Origin: Rhodoligotrophos appendicifer
GTDB lineage: Bacteria > Pseudomonadota > Alphaproteobacteria > Rhizobiales > Im1
Direction of reading: 5' to 3'
Assembly: GCF_007474605.1 (NCBI RefSeq)
Contig: NZ_VHKL01000001.1
Coordinates: 434,001-498,000 of the forward strand
DNA length: 64,000 nucleotides
Both the position numbers and the translations under genes were made by a program. The notes under the pieces were generated by a model. That model did not search any database, was not told the DNA's origin, and saw only the letters and a program-made list of their open reading frames with translations. How positions within the stretch are numbered: position 1 is the stretch's first letter; each line of letters starts with the position of its first letter. Shown here piece by piece: positions 17,140-24,789 of the stretch.

Positions 17140-18230
17140 TTCTCGATCACCATGAAGCAGTGGACATAATCCATGCCGTGCCCCTCCGGATGTGCGGCGA
17201 CGTCGGCTTCATAAGCATCGTAGAATTGGTCGATCAGTGCCTGCTTCTCGGCCATGGGGCGGGAGACGTCCAGGGCGCCAAGAAATGTGCTCTCCGACCA
17301 GGATCGAAGTGTCGGAATATACGCCTTCGCAAATCGCCTGGCCTCACCATGCCGGGCGTAATCGGCCGCATAGGGGCAGGCGGTAACCCGCGATGACAGG
17401 TGCGTCAGGACAAGTCCGGCACGGCTGACGGCCGAGCCGGGATCTCGAAACGGAGCGGCGAATTCGTCCATCGTCTTGTAATATTGCTGGAAGGCAGCTG
17501 CCCGATATTCCTCCCGGGAAAGAGCGCCCGCTTCGAACAAGCCTCGCCAATGGCGTGCAAAACTATCATGCATGTTGGCACCACCCGTCCAACCGAGATA
17601 GTGCCCGTTTTCGTTCTCCGAGAAGTTCGCCAGGACGAGAACGCCCCCCGGCATCAGCTCGGCGGCACGCGCCAGGAGAATGGTTTCCCAATCCTGCAGG
17701 GATTGGGATCTGAAAATCGATTTCTCGGCCGGGGATCCCCCCACGGCATGGGTGTGATCCTCAATGAGGCCGGGCCGGCGACTAAGCCAATGCATGGCGG
17801 TCGCCGAAAATCCGAGGGTAAGCGACGAGTCCGGAAGAACTTGACGGTAGAAACTTGTGCCGCTGCCAAAAGTGAAGACGTTTGGCAGCCGGCCCAGCGA
17901 GTTTTCATTGTCGTGAAGCTGACCGAAAAGAGCCGAGAAGTCATTTGTCGGCAGATCGGTGTAGGTGATGGATACGGGCTTGTTCGGCACCTGGAGGTGG
18001 ACCCTGCCGACGACGCGGCGCATCAGGTCCATTGAGGTGCCGCCGTCAGCAGCTCCGAAGTCGGCGACGGTAAACGGGCACGACAACGCTGACAGATCCA
18101 TCTGGTCAATCGCCCCCACCACCAGGTCGGCAGCCGCGTCGATGACGGCTTTGGCGCCGACCGTGTTGCTGCTGTAGTAACCTGCACCGCGCATTGCGAT
18201 GGAGCTCTGGTGGGCCGGAACAGAAGTCAT
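17133..18230 (-). CDS. SABATH-type carboxyl methyltransferase
   Basis: A 365-residue SAM-dependent methyltransferase of the SABATH family (Methyltransf_7), best known from plant salicylate, benzoate, jasmonate and theobromine methyltransferases. Visible signatures: MRGAGYYSSNT at residues 13-23 (plant MxGGxGxxSYxxNS), VADFGAADGGTS at 55-66 for SAM, NDFSALFGQL, and FYRQVLPDSSL leading to the substrate/SAM motif AMHWLSRRP near residue 147. Expected reaction: methyl transfer to a carboxylate of a small acid. It lies 42 bp after the 3-oxoadipyl-CoA thiolase gene and overlaps ridA, so it belongs to the aromatic-catabolic operon. Family assignment is firm; the substrate is unknown. Confidence 0.85.
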   Translation of the reverse strand: MTSVPAHQSSIAMRGAGYYSSNTVGAKAVIDAAADLVVGAIDQMDLSALSCPFTVADFGAADGGTSMDLMRRVVGRVHLQVPNKPVSITYTDLPTNDFSALFGQLHDNENSLGRLPNVFTFGSGTSFYRQVLPDSSLTLGFSATAMHWLSRRPGLIEDHTHAVGGSPAEKSIFRSQSLQDWETILLARAAELMPGGVLVLANFSENENGHYLGWTGGANMHDSFARHWRGLFEAGALSREEYRAAAFQQYYKTMDEFAAPFRDPGSAVSRAGLVLTHLSSRVTACPYAADYARHGEARRFAKAYIPTLRSWSESTFLGALDVSRPMAEKQALIDQFYDAYEADVAAHPEGHGMDYVHCFMVIEKC

Positions 18231-18272
18231 GCGGAGATCTCCCGACAGCTGAAAATTATCGCGCCAAGACCA

Positions 18273-19481
18273 TCAGACCGCCTCGAGTGCCACCGCGATG
18301 CCTTGGCCGACGCCGACGCACATTGTCGCCAATGCACGCTTGCCCTTTTTAATGGACAGCTCCATGGCTGCCGTTCCCGTTATGCGGGCTCCCGACATCC
18401 CGAGCGGGTGGCCAAGGGCAATCGCGCCGCCATTGGGATTCACATGATCGCTGTCCTCCTCGATGCCCAGCTCCCGCAACACCGCGATGCCCTGGCTCGC
18501 AAAGGCTTCGTTGAGCTCCAGCACGTCGAAATCCCGAGGTTGAAGGCCCAGTCGCGCGCAGAGCTTCACGGTCGCCGGCACAGGTCCCATGCCCATGATG
18601 CGCGGAGCAATTCCGGCTGAAGCACCCCCGAGGATGCGGGCGATGGGGACGAGGCCGTGCCGCCGAGCACCCTCCTCTGAGGTAATGATGAGCGCCGCAG
18701 CACCGTCATTGACGCCTGATGCGTTCCCCGCAGTGACAGTGCCGCCGATCTTCTTGAACGGGGTCCCCAGCTTTCTCAATCCATCCAATGTGGTATCGCC
18801 CCGGGGATGCTCGTCCTGGTCCACCACGATCGGGTCACCTTTGCGACGCGCAATGCTCACCGGCACGATCTCGCGGGCGAGCCTGCCGTTGTTTTGTGCC
18901 GCCACGGCCTTCTGCTGAGATCGCAAGGCGAACGCATCCTGGCTTTCGCGAGACACCTGGAACTGCTCGGCAACGTTCTCCCCGGTCTCGGGCATCGAAT
19001 CGACGCCATACTGCTCCTTCATGAGCGGATTGACGAAACGCCAACCGATCGTCGTGTCATAGATTTCCGCCGTCCGCGAAAAAGCAGTGTCAGCCTTGGG
19101 TTGAACGAAGGGGGCACGCGACATGGATTCGACACCGCCGGCGATGTACAGCTCGCCTTCTCCGGCCTTGATGGCGCGGGCGGCGGTGATGACTGCATCC
19201 ATGCCCGAACCGCACAACCGATTGATCGTGGATCCCGCCACTGATGTGGGCAATCCGGCTAAGAGCAGAGACATGCGTGCGACGTTGCGATTGTCTTCGC
19301 CCGCTTGATTGGCGCAGCCGAAAATCACGTCGTCCACGGCCTCCCAGTCGACCTGCCTCTGCATGTCGATGAGGGCCTTTAAAGGAACGGCACCCAGATC
19401 ATCAGTACGCACGCTTGAAAGAGATCCAGCGAATCGGCCGATCGGCGTACGGACATAGGCGCAGATATAGGCTTCGGTCAT
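18273..19481 (-). CDS. pcaF: 3-oxoadipyl-CoA thiolase
   Basis: A 402-residue thiolase with the three classic motifs: NRLCGSGMDAV (nucleophilic Cys near residue 90), NPNGGAIALGHPLGMSGAR (His) and CVGVGQG (second Cys). The start, AYICAYVRTPIGRFAGSL, and PKADTAFSRTAEIYDTTIGWRF are characteristic of PcaF/CatF. It splits 3-oxoadipyl-CoA into succinyl-CoA and acetyl-CoA. It begins 3 bp after the CoA-transferase subunit and completes the pathway encoded upstream. Confidence 0.95.
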   Translation of the reverse strand: MTEAYICAYVRTPIGRFAGSLSSVRTDDLGAVPLKALIDMQRQVDWEAVDDVIFGCANQAGEDNRNVARMSLLLAGLPTSVAGSTINRLCGSGMDAVITAARAIKAGEGELYIAGGVESMSRAPFVQPKADTAFSRTAEIYDTTIGWRFVNPLMKEQYGVDSMPETGENVAEQFQVSRESQDAFALRSQQKAVAAQNNGRLAREIVPVSIARRKGDPIVVDQDEHPRGDTTLDGLRKLGTPFKKIGGTVTAGNASGVNDGAAALIITSEEGARRHGLVPIARILGGASAGIAPRIMGMGPVPATVKLCARLGLQPRDFDVLELNEAFASQGIAVLRELGIEEDSDHVNPNGGAIALGHPLGMSGARITGTAAMELSIKKGKRALATMCVGVGQGIAVALEAV

Positions 19482-19484
19482 GGA

Positions 19485-20270
19485 TCAGGCCACCTTCTGC
19501 TTCGGTCTGCCATGCGCACGGGCAGTGCGTTCGTTGAGATTCCGCAATGTTTCAAGCTCCACAGGAGTGGGAGGAGGTGTCACCGAGAGGTCATCAGCAA
19601 AGCGAACTTTCCAGCCGCAAGCGCCCTGCACCGCGTCGCGCGTAACGCCTTCATGAAGCGACACGACTGTGAACTCTTTTGTTTCAGGATCCGGAAGCCA
19701 CACCGCAAGATCTGTGACCAGCAGGCTCGGACCGGCTGTAGTTATGCCATGCTTCTGGCGATCGTCTCCGCCCCTGCCGTGACCGAACGACGTGAAGAAG
19801 TCGATCGTCTCCACCATTCCGCGCAGGCTTTGCTTCATCGTGATAAAGATCTTCTGGCAGGACGTCGCGATCTCCGGGGCACCGCCGCCGCCGGGAAGAC
19901 GCACCTTGGGCTGGTCATAGGGACCGATCACCGTGGTGTTGATATTGCCGAACCTGTCGAGTTGAGCGGCACCCAAAAACCCGACCGTGATCCGCCCCCC
20001 TTGCAGCCAGTACCGAAACATCTCAGGCACAGACACGGTGGTCAGCGCCGTCTCACAGAGTTCCCCATCACCGATCGACAAGGGTAACGTGTTCGGCCGT
20101 GTCCCGATGGTTCCGCTTTCATAGATCAAGGTGATGTCGGGGGCATGGGTAAGGCGTGCGACGTTGCATGCTGCCGATGGCGCACCGATGCCCACGAAGC
20201 AGACATCCTCATTGCTCAAAGCCCGAGCGGCGGCGATGGTCATCATTTCCGTCGAAGTGAAACTGCTCAT
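19485..20270 (-). CDS. catJ: 3-oxoadipate CoA-transferase subunit B (CatJ type)
   Basis: A 261-residue subunit of the glutaconate CoA-transferase family, matching CatJ of chloroaromatic-degrading Pseudomonas. The catalytic Glu is in IYESGTIG near residue 51; YWLQGGRITVGFLGAAQLDRFGNINTT and RLPGGGGAPEIA are conserved. With CatI it moves CoA from succinyl-CoA to 3-oxoadipate. Its start overlaps the catI stop by 4 bp. It is longer than classical PcaJ (about 215 residues). Confidence 0.92.
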   Translation of the reverse strand: MSSFTSTEMMTIAAARALSNEDVCFVGIGAPSAACNVARLTHAPDITLIYESGTIGTRPNTLPLSIGDGELCETALTTVSVPEMFRYWLQGGRITVGFLGAAQLDRFGNINTTVIGPYDQPKVRLPGGGGAPEIATSCQKIFITMKQSLRGMVETIDFFTSFGHGRGGDDRQKHGITTAGPSLLVTDLAVWLPDPETKEFTVVSLHEGVTRDAVQGACGWKVRFADDLSVTPPPTPVELETLRNLNERTARAHGRPKQKVA

Positions 20271-21118
20271 CGCTCAAGCTCCTTCACACGGCCGGCAAAG
20301 ACATCTGGCCCGACGTCCAGCACATGGGTCTTCATCCAATCCGTGAACAAGTCTCGATCGGCTGAGATCTTGTCCCACTCCAGATAGGCAGCATTGTCCC
20401 GACCGTAATATCCATGCGTATACGAAGGATGGGCGCCGCCCTTGACTTGGACGATAGCTGACACTGTCCAGTGAGGCAGCACACAGAGATTGGGGTGGAG
20501 TCCCTCGAAATCATCGACGATCTCCTCCACTGTGACCACAGATCTTTTTGCCGACAGAACGGCCTCCTTCTGCACGCCGACGATGCCTTCGAACAGGACA
20601 TCGCCACGACGGCTGGCCTTTTGAGCATGCACGAAGGCGACGTCTGGATGGTGTGCCGGCACCGCTGCGAGTTCCTCGCCGGTAAAGGGACAGATGATGC
20701 TCTTGATCTGCGGGTTCACATGCTTGAGCCCCGCCCCCTTGTAGCCCCGGAAGACCGCACAGGGCAGGCCTGCCGCTCCGGCTTCATAGGCATTGGCCAT
20801 GGAGGCGTGGCTGTACTCGACCGTCTCAATCGCCCGGGGCCACGCATTCTCGATCGCGTCCCGCATCCGCCGTAGCAGACCCACGCCGGGATTTCCGGCG
20901 TAGGAGAAGATGACCTTCTTCACCATCCCCATGCCGATCATCTGGTCGCCGACGATGTCCGGCGTCATCCTGATCAGCGTCAGGTCGCGCTTTCCTTGGC
21001 GAATGGCCTCATGGGCAGCCGCATGGGGAATGAGATGTGTGAAACCCTCGAATGCGACGACGTCGCCGTCGAAGAGGTTCTCGGCGACAGCGTCGCGCAG
21101 GGATTGAAACTTGGCCAT
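20267..21118 (-). CDS. catI: 3-oxoadipate CoA-transferase subunit A (CatI type)
   Basis: A 283-residue subunit A of the glutaconate-type CoA-transferase. Conserved blocks: VAFEGFTHLIPHAAAHEAIR, LTLIRMTPDI, FSYAGNPGVGLL, NPQIKSIICPFTGEELAAVP and GGAHPSYTHGYYGRDN, all close to CatI of Pseudomonas knackmussii as I recall it. Forms the enzyme with CatJ. About 130 bp separates it from pcaD upstream on the same strand, so an internal promoter is possible. Confidence 0.92.
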   Translation of the reverse strand: MAKFQSLRDAVAENLFDGDVVAFEGFTHLIPHAAAHEAIRQGKRDLTLIRMTPDIVGDQMIGMGMVKKVIFSYAGNPGVGLLRRMRDAIENAWPRAIETVEYSHASMANAYEAGAAGLPCAVFRGYKGAGLKHVNPQIKSIICPFTGEELAAVPAHHPDVAFVHAQKASRRGDVLFEGIVGVQKEAVLSAKRSVVTVEEIVDDFEGLHPNLCVLPHWTVSAIVQVKGGAHPSYTHGYYGRDNAAYLEWDKISADRDLFTDWMKTHVLDVGPDVFAGRVKELER

Positions 21119-21246
21119 GATCTCTCAGATTTTGGGAACGAAGGTTCTGCTTGCGCCTTGCAGGTCGTCGGTGAAGGTGTGGATGAAGCGTATCATTCTT
21201 GGCTCACCTCCTTCTCCTCGGGGACAGCGGTCGCGTCTCGTCCACA

Positions 21247-22035
21247 TCAGGCAAGGCCGGACGCCTTCAGATGATCAGCCATCAATCGGATCAGCGCCTC
21301 GGGTTGCTCGATGTTCGGCAGGTGACCCGCATCCTTGATGATCTCGAACCGGGCTCCGGGGATGAGGTCCGCCATTGCCCGCACCAGGTCGGGTGGAGTT
21401 GAACCATCCTTGTCCCCGACGACGCAGAGGACGGGTGCCTTTATGCGCGAAGCCTCAGTGCGGAAGTCCCCGTCGCGTAATGCTGCACAGGTTCCGATAT
21501 AGCCGTTGACAGGCGTCCGGACGAGCATGTGACTGTAGCCTTCGCATTCTTCCGTAGCCCGGAACGGTTCGGTGAACCACCGCTCCAGAATCATGGGTGC
21601 GATGCTCTCGATGCCCCCTGCACGCACCGCATCGATACGACCGTTCCAGGCGGCGGCGTCCCCGATCTTGACGGCTGTGTCGCACAACACGACGGCTTCG
21701 ATGCGGTCCGGTACGGAGAGAGCGAGCTGCTGAGCAATGAAGCCGCCCACCGACAGCCCAACAACGCTGAATTTCTCGATGCCCAAGTGATCGAGGAGAC
21801 CAATGACGTCATTGGCATGATCCTCGATCGTATAATCTCCACCAGGCGCATCGGAAAGCCCATGACCGCGCTTGTCGTAGAGAACTACGCGGAACCGGTC
21901 TGAGAAAGCGGGAACGACGGTGTCCCAGATGCGGAAGTCGGTCCCGAGAGAATTGATGAAAACCAATGCCGGCCCATCGACAGGACCGATGGACTGATGA
22001 TGAATGAGAATGTCGTTGATGCGCTTGAAGGCCAT
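21247..22035 (-). CDS. pcaD: 3-oxoadipate enol-lactonase
   Basis: A 262-residue alpha/beta hydrolase. The nucleophile elbow is VGLSVGGFIAQQLA (Ser near residue 97), the oxyanion region INSLGTDFRIWD and the final catalytic His in DAGHLPNIEQPEA; Asp is expected in VVGDKDGSTPP. This pattern fits PcaD, which hydrolyses 3-oxoadipate enol-lactone to 3-oxoadipate, and the downstream catIJ-pcaF genes support it. Start ATG 22035 follows GAGGAATTCT. Confidence 0.9.
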   Translation of the reverse strand: MAFKRINDILIHHQSIGPVDGPALVFINSLGTDFRIWDTVVPAFSDRFRVVLYDKRGHGLSDAPGGDYTIEDHANDVIGLLDHLGIEKFSVVGLSVGGFIAQQLALSVPDRIEAVVLCDTAVKIGDAAAWNGRIDAVRAGGIESIAPMILERWFTEPFRATEECEGYSHMLVRTPVNGYIGTCAALRDGDFRTEASRIKAPVLCVVGDKDGSTPPDLVRAMADLIPGARFEIIKDAGHLPNIEQPEALIRLMADHLKASGLA

Positions 22036-22278
22036 AGAATTCCTCAGGTCAGCAGGCCGAGGCCGGCAGGCGCTCGACGATATTTATGGTCTAGCGAGGT
22101 CTCTCGCTGTTCCTCGTTCGTGCAGCAGGGCCTTGCGTCAGAAACATTCCGTCCGAGTAGAGGCCGAACTCGCACTGAGCTATAGCTCGGGGGAACAGAA
22201 TGGTCATTTCTTTGATGTCGGCAAGCTTTCTCAGCACGGTTATCAACGGCACTCATTGAGGAACGGAAGAACTCGGCG

Positions 22279-22872
22279 TCACTGCTCCCCGTCAACCTGC
22301 TTCGCCCCACCGAGAAGATCATCGGAGACCGCAGAAAGGATCTCGTTTGACAACTCTCGGTCCTCAACCGCCCTGGCCAGGATGATGGCGCCCACCAAGG
22401 CGCTAGCCGTCGCAAGGGCGGCCCGCCGACGCTCGGCATCCGATCCCGAAGGCACCATCTCCATGAGCGAATCGATCATCCGCTTCAAGCCGTCAGTGAA
22501 ACTGTCACGCACCTTTGTGCTCTGCCTGGCCGTTTCCCCGCCAAGCCCAGCCAGTGCACAACCCTGCGCGGAATCGTCACGATGGCGTTCGGAGAGGTAC
22601 CTCCTCACGAGAACGGACAGGGGGTTCTCGCCGCCGGATCTCGCCAACTCCCGCCATCTTTGCGCCGACTGAGACAATGCAGCGGCGCTGGCCTGCGCGG
22701 CCAGATCGTCTTTGGAGGTGAAGTGTCCGTAAAAGCCGCCATGCGTCAGCCCGGCCGCCTTCATGATCTCCGCGACACTGACGCCATCAAAGCCCTTCTC
22801 GCGGAACAAAGCACCGGCGACCTCGATGATCTTCTCGCGATTTTCAGCAAACTTCTCCCGCGTCACCTTCAT
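22279..22872 (-). CDS. TetR/AcrR family transcriptional regulator
   Basis: A 197-residue TetR protein. The helix-turn-helix is GVSVAEIMKAAGLTHGGFYGHFTSKDDL, residues about 29-56, the AcrR-like subtype. The C-terminal domain contains a GCALAGLGGETARQS segment. Start ATG 22872 follows GGAGGATGAA. Divergent from the SDR gene at 23002; a 13-bp palindrome lies between them close to a -10 TATAAT, so it probably represses itself and the SDR. The 244 bp between its stop and pcaD shows nothing recognisable. Confidence 0.9.
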   Translation of the reverse strand: MKVTREKFAENREKIIEVAGALFREKGFDGVSVAEIMKAAGLTHGGFYGHFTSKDDLAAQASAAALSQSAQRWRELARSGGENPLSVLVRRYLSERHRDDSAQGCALAGLGGETARQSTKVRDSFTDGLKRMIDSLMEMVPSGSDAERRRAALATASALVGAIILARAVEDRELSNEILSAVSDDLLGGAKQVDGEQ

Positions 22873-22919
22873 TTCATCCTCCGGCCGACGTAGCGCTATG
22901 GCCCCGAAAGAGATCTCGG

Positions 22920-22949
22920 ATCATTGAATGATGACGACTATCATATAAT
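22920..22949 (+). promoter_or_regulatory. Promoter and palindromic operator before the SDR at 23002
   Basis: A perfect -10 TATAAT is at 22944-22949, with TCATTG at the -35 distance (22921-22926, 17-bp spacer). The -35 lies inside the palindrome ATCATT-G-AATGAT (22920-22932); ATGAT (22928-22932) also faces ATCAT (22940-22944) as a second inverted pair. A repressor bound here would block the promoter; the divergent TetR protein is the obvious candidate. Confidence 0.6.
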
Positions 22950-23001
22950 GTCTCTATGAAGTCTCGCGCGATGTATCCACCAAACTCTGGAGCTGACACC
23001 A

Positions 23002-23700
23002 ATGTCCATTCCGTACAAGTCCGCCCTGATCATAGGTGCGGGTTCGGGTATCAGCGCGTCGCTGGCGCGAGCTCTACACTCCGCCGGCATAAACGTGGCA
23101 CTTGCAGCGCGCGACACAGAAAAGCTGAAGCCCTTGGCTGAGGCCACGAACGCTCTCGCTGTGCCGGTGGACGCGTCGGACCCAGCGTCGGTCCTCGCTC
23201 TCTTCACCGAGGTTGACCGCGAAATGGGCGAGCCGGACATCGTTGTCTACAATGCAAGCGCGCGAGTGAGAGGCAGTGTGGTTGAGCTTGACCCTGCCGC
23301 AGTGCAGGCCGCCTTCGCCACGACGGCTTTCGGCGGATTTCTTGCGGGTCAGCAAGCCGCCAAGCGTATGCTGCCGAAGCGCAACGGCGCCATCTTGTTC
23401 ACAGGCGCCACCGCCAGCATCAAGGGGTTCCCCAACTCCGGAGCATTCGCCATGGGAAAATTTGCCCTCAGAGGCCTCGCCCAAAGCATGGCTCGCGAGT
23501 TGGGGCCACAGGGCATTCATGTGGCCCATTTCATCATTGATGGTGCCGTTCGGAGTGAGAGGCGACCAGAATCTGCCGAACATCCGGATAGCACCCTCGA
23601 TCCCGACGCAATCGCTGAGACCTATCTTTCGGTGCTGCGCCAGCCGCGGAGCGCGTGGTCTCAAGAAATCGAACTTCGCCCCTGGGTGGAGAAGTTCTGA
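23002..23700 (+). CDS. SDR family protein without the catalytic Tyr
   Basis: A 232-residue short-chain dehydrogenase/reductase fold with the nucleotide-binding IIGAGSGISASLARAL (residues 9-24) and YNASAR in the NAG position. At the YxxxK site the sequence reads GAFAMGKFALRG, so Tyr is Phe while Lys is kept. The catalytic Ser position reads TGATASIKG. Oxidoreductase activity by the usual mechanism is therefore doubtful. Similar AFAMGKFALRG proteins are widespread, so it is not a local mutation. Divergent from a TetR regulator and convergent with ybaK. Confidence 0.85.
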   Translation: MSIPYKSALIIGAGSGISASLARALHSAGINVALAARDTEKLKPLAEATNALAVPVDASDPASVLALFTEVDREMGEPDIVVYNASARVRGSVVELDPAAVQAAFATTAFGGFLAGQQAAKRMLPKRNGAILFTGATASIKGFPNSGAFAMGKFALRGLAQSMARELGPQGIHVAHFIIDGAVRSERRPESAEHPDSTLDPDAIAETYLSVLRQPRSAWSQEIELRPWVEKF

Positions 23701-23703
23701 CCT

Positions 23704-24168
23704 CTAGCAATCCTGGCACACGTCAACCCACTGGGCATCCGCCAACTCTGCGAGGCGCAGTGTGTTGATACGCAAGGCGCTGTTCATGGAGCCGGCGGCA
23801 GGGACGACTTCGGCGAAGGCCTTCAGCGACACATCGCAATAGACCTTCAGCGGTGTGGTGAGCCCGAAGGGGCACACTCCCCCGACAGGATGGCCCGTGA
23901 GCGTCACGACCTCATCGGGCTCGAGCATGCGGATCTTGCCTCCGAAGACGGCCTTCGACTTCTTGTTGTCGAGCCTAGCGTCGCCTCTTGTGACGACGAG
24001 GAAGGCTCGATCACCCACGCGCAAGGAGAGTGTCTTCGCGATCTGTCCAGGCTCGACGCCATAATGCATGGCGGCGAGTGTTACGGTCGCCGTGCTTTCG
24101 CTCGACTGCATGATGTCGATATCCGGAGCGTGCTCCGCCAGGAAGGCGCGAACCGACTCGAGGCTCAC
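23704..24168 (-). CDS. YbaK/EbsC-type aminoacyl-tRNA editing protein
   Basis: A 154-residue YbaK/ProX-like deacylase domain: KTLSLRVGDRAFLVVTRGD, NKKSKAVFGGKIRML and the signature GHPVGGVCPFGL. Such proteins hydrolyse mischarged tRNA (for example Cys- or Ala-tRNA-Pro). The chosen start is GTG at 24168, two bases after the stop of pcaC; a longer frame runs through pcaC and is rejected. Translationally linked to pcaC but with no evident functional connection. Confidence 0.87.
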   Translation of the reverse strand: MSLESVRAFLAEHAPDIDIMQSSESTATVTLAAMHYGVEPGQIAKTLSLRVGDRAFLVVTRGDARLDNKKSKAVFGGKIRMLEPDEVVTLTGHPVGGVCPFGLTTPLKVYCDVSLKAFAEVVPAAGSMNSALRINTLRLAELADAQWVDVCQDC

Positions 24169-24170
24169 GA

Positions 24171-24554
24171 TCAGCCCTGCTGTTCGAGCTCGGCGAGCAC
24201 GCGGTTGGCAATGCGGTGGCACTCCACGCCGACCGGCACGCCGCAATAGATCGTCACCTGTTTGATGACGGCCTTCAGCTCGTCAATGGTGACGCCGTTC
24301 CGGATGGCACCGCGAAAATGCAGCTCCCATTCGTGCATCCGGTTCAGGGCCGCGATCATGGAGAGATTGATAATGCTTCGGGTCTTGGGATTGAGCGTTT
24401 CGTCGCCCCAGGCAGCGCCCCAGCAATACTCGGTAATAAACTGCTGGAACTCCGCCGAGAACGGGGTGGCATTGGCTAACGCCTTCTCGACATATTCAGG
24501 TCCCAAGGTCGACTTGCGCTTTGCCAGGCCCTTGTCGAAAAGCTCTTTGTCCAT
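24171..24554 (-). CDS. pcaC: 4-carboxymuconolactone decarboxylase
   Basis: A 127-residue carboxymuconolactone decarboxylase family protein closely matching PcaC: LGPEYVEKALANATPFSAEF, FITEYCWGAAWGDETLNPKTRS, and EWELHFRGAIRNGVTIDELK. It lacks the CxxC of AhpD-type relatives. It converts 4-carboxymuconolactone to 3-oxoadipate enol-lactone, the substrate of PcaD encoded 2 kb away on the same strand. pcaB, pcaG and pcaH are not in the window. Substrate assignment is strengthened by the nearby lower pathway. Confidence 0.85.
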   Translation of the reverse strand: MDKELFDKGLAKRKSTLGPEYVEKALANATPFSAEFQQFITEYCWGAAWGDETLNPKTRSIINLSMIAALNRMHEWELHFRGAIRNGVTIDELKAVIKQVTIYCGVPVGVECHRIANRVLAELEQQG

Positions 24555-24572
24555 GATGTCCCCATTTTAGAT

Positions 24573-24722
24573 TTAGTCAGACGATGGCGGGTCGACCTTC
24601 ACACCATTGGGGCCGATTTCCACCTGGAAGGAGTTCTGGTCCCGCTCATAAGCTTGATAGGCAAAGTAGCCACCGACCACAACCAGCACCAGGATGATCC
24701 CATACAGGACACCTTTGTTCAT
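24573..24722 (-). CDS. 49-residue single-pass membrane protein
   Basis: A short reading frame starting ATG 24722 (GAGCGTGCA upstream) encodes 49 residues: MNKGVLYGIILVLVVVGGYF forms one membrane segment, followed by AYQAYERDQNSF and a polar tail with VEIGPNGVKVDPP. It lies between ftsK and pcaC on the same strand. The sharp hydrophobic stretch and clean codon pattern support a real gene. Small proteins with this layout occur in rhizobia as hypotheticals. Function unknown. Confidence 0.65.
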   Translation of the reverse strand: MNKGVLYGIILVLVVVGGYFAYQAYERDQNSFQVEIGPNGVKVDPPSSD

Positions 24723-24789
24723 TGCACGCTCCTCATGGCCCCACCGGCCCGAGTACAGGAAACCGACCGCAGAAGATAAGTTCCATCGC

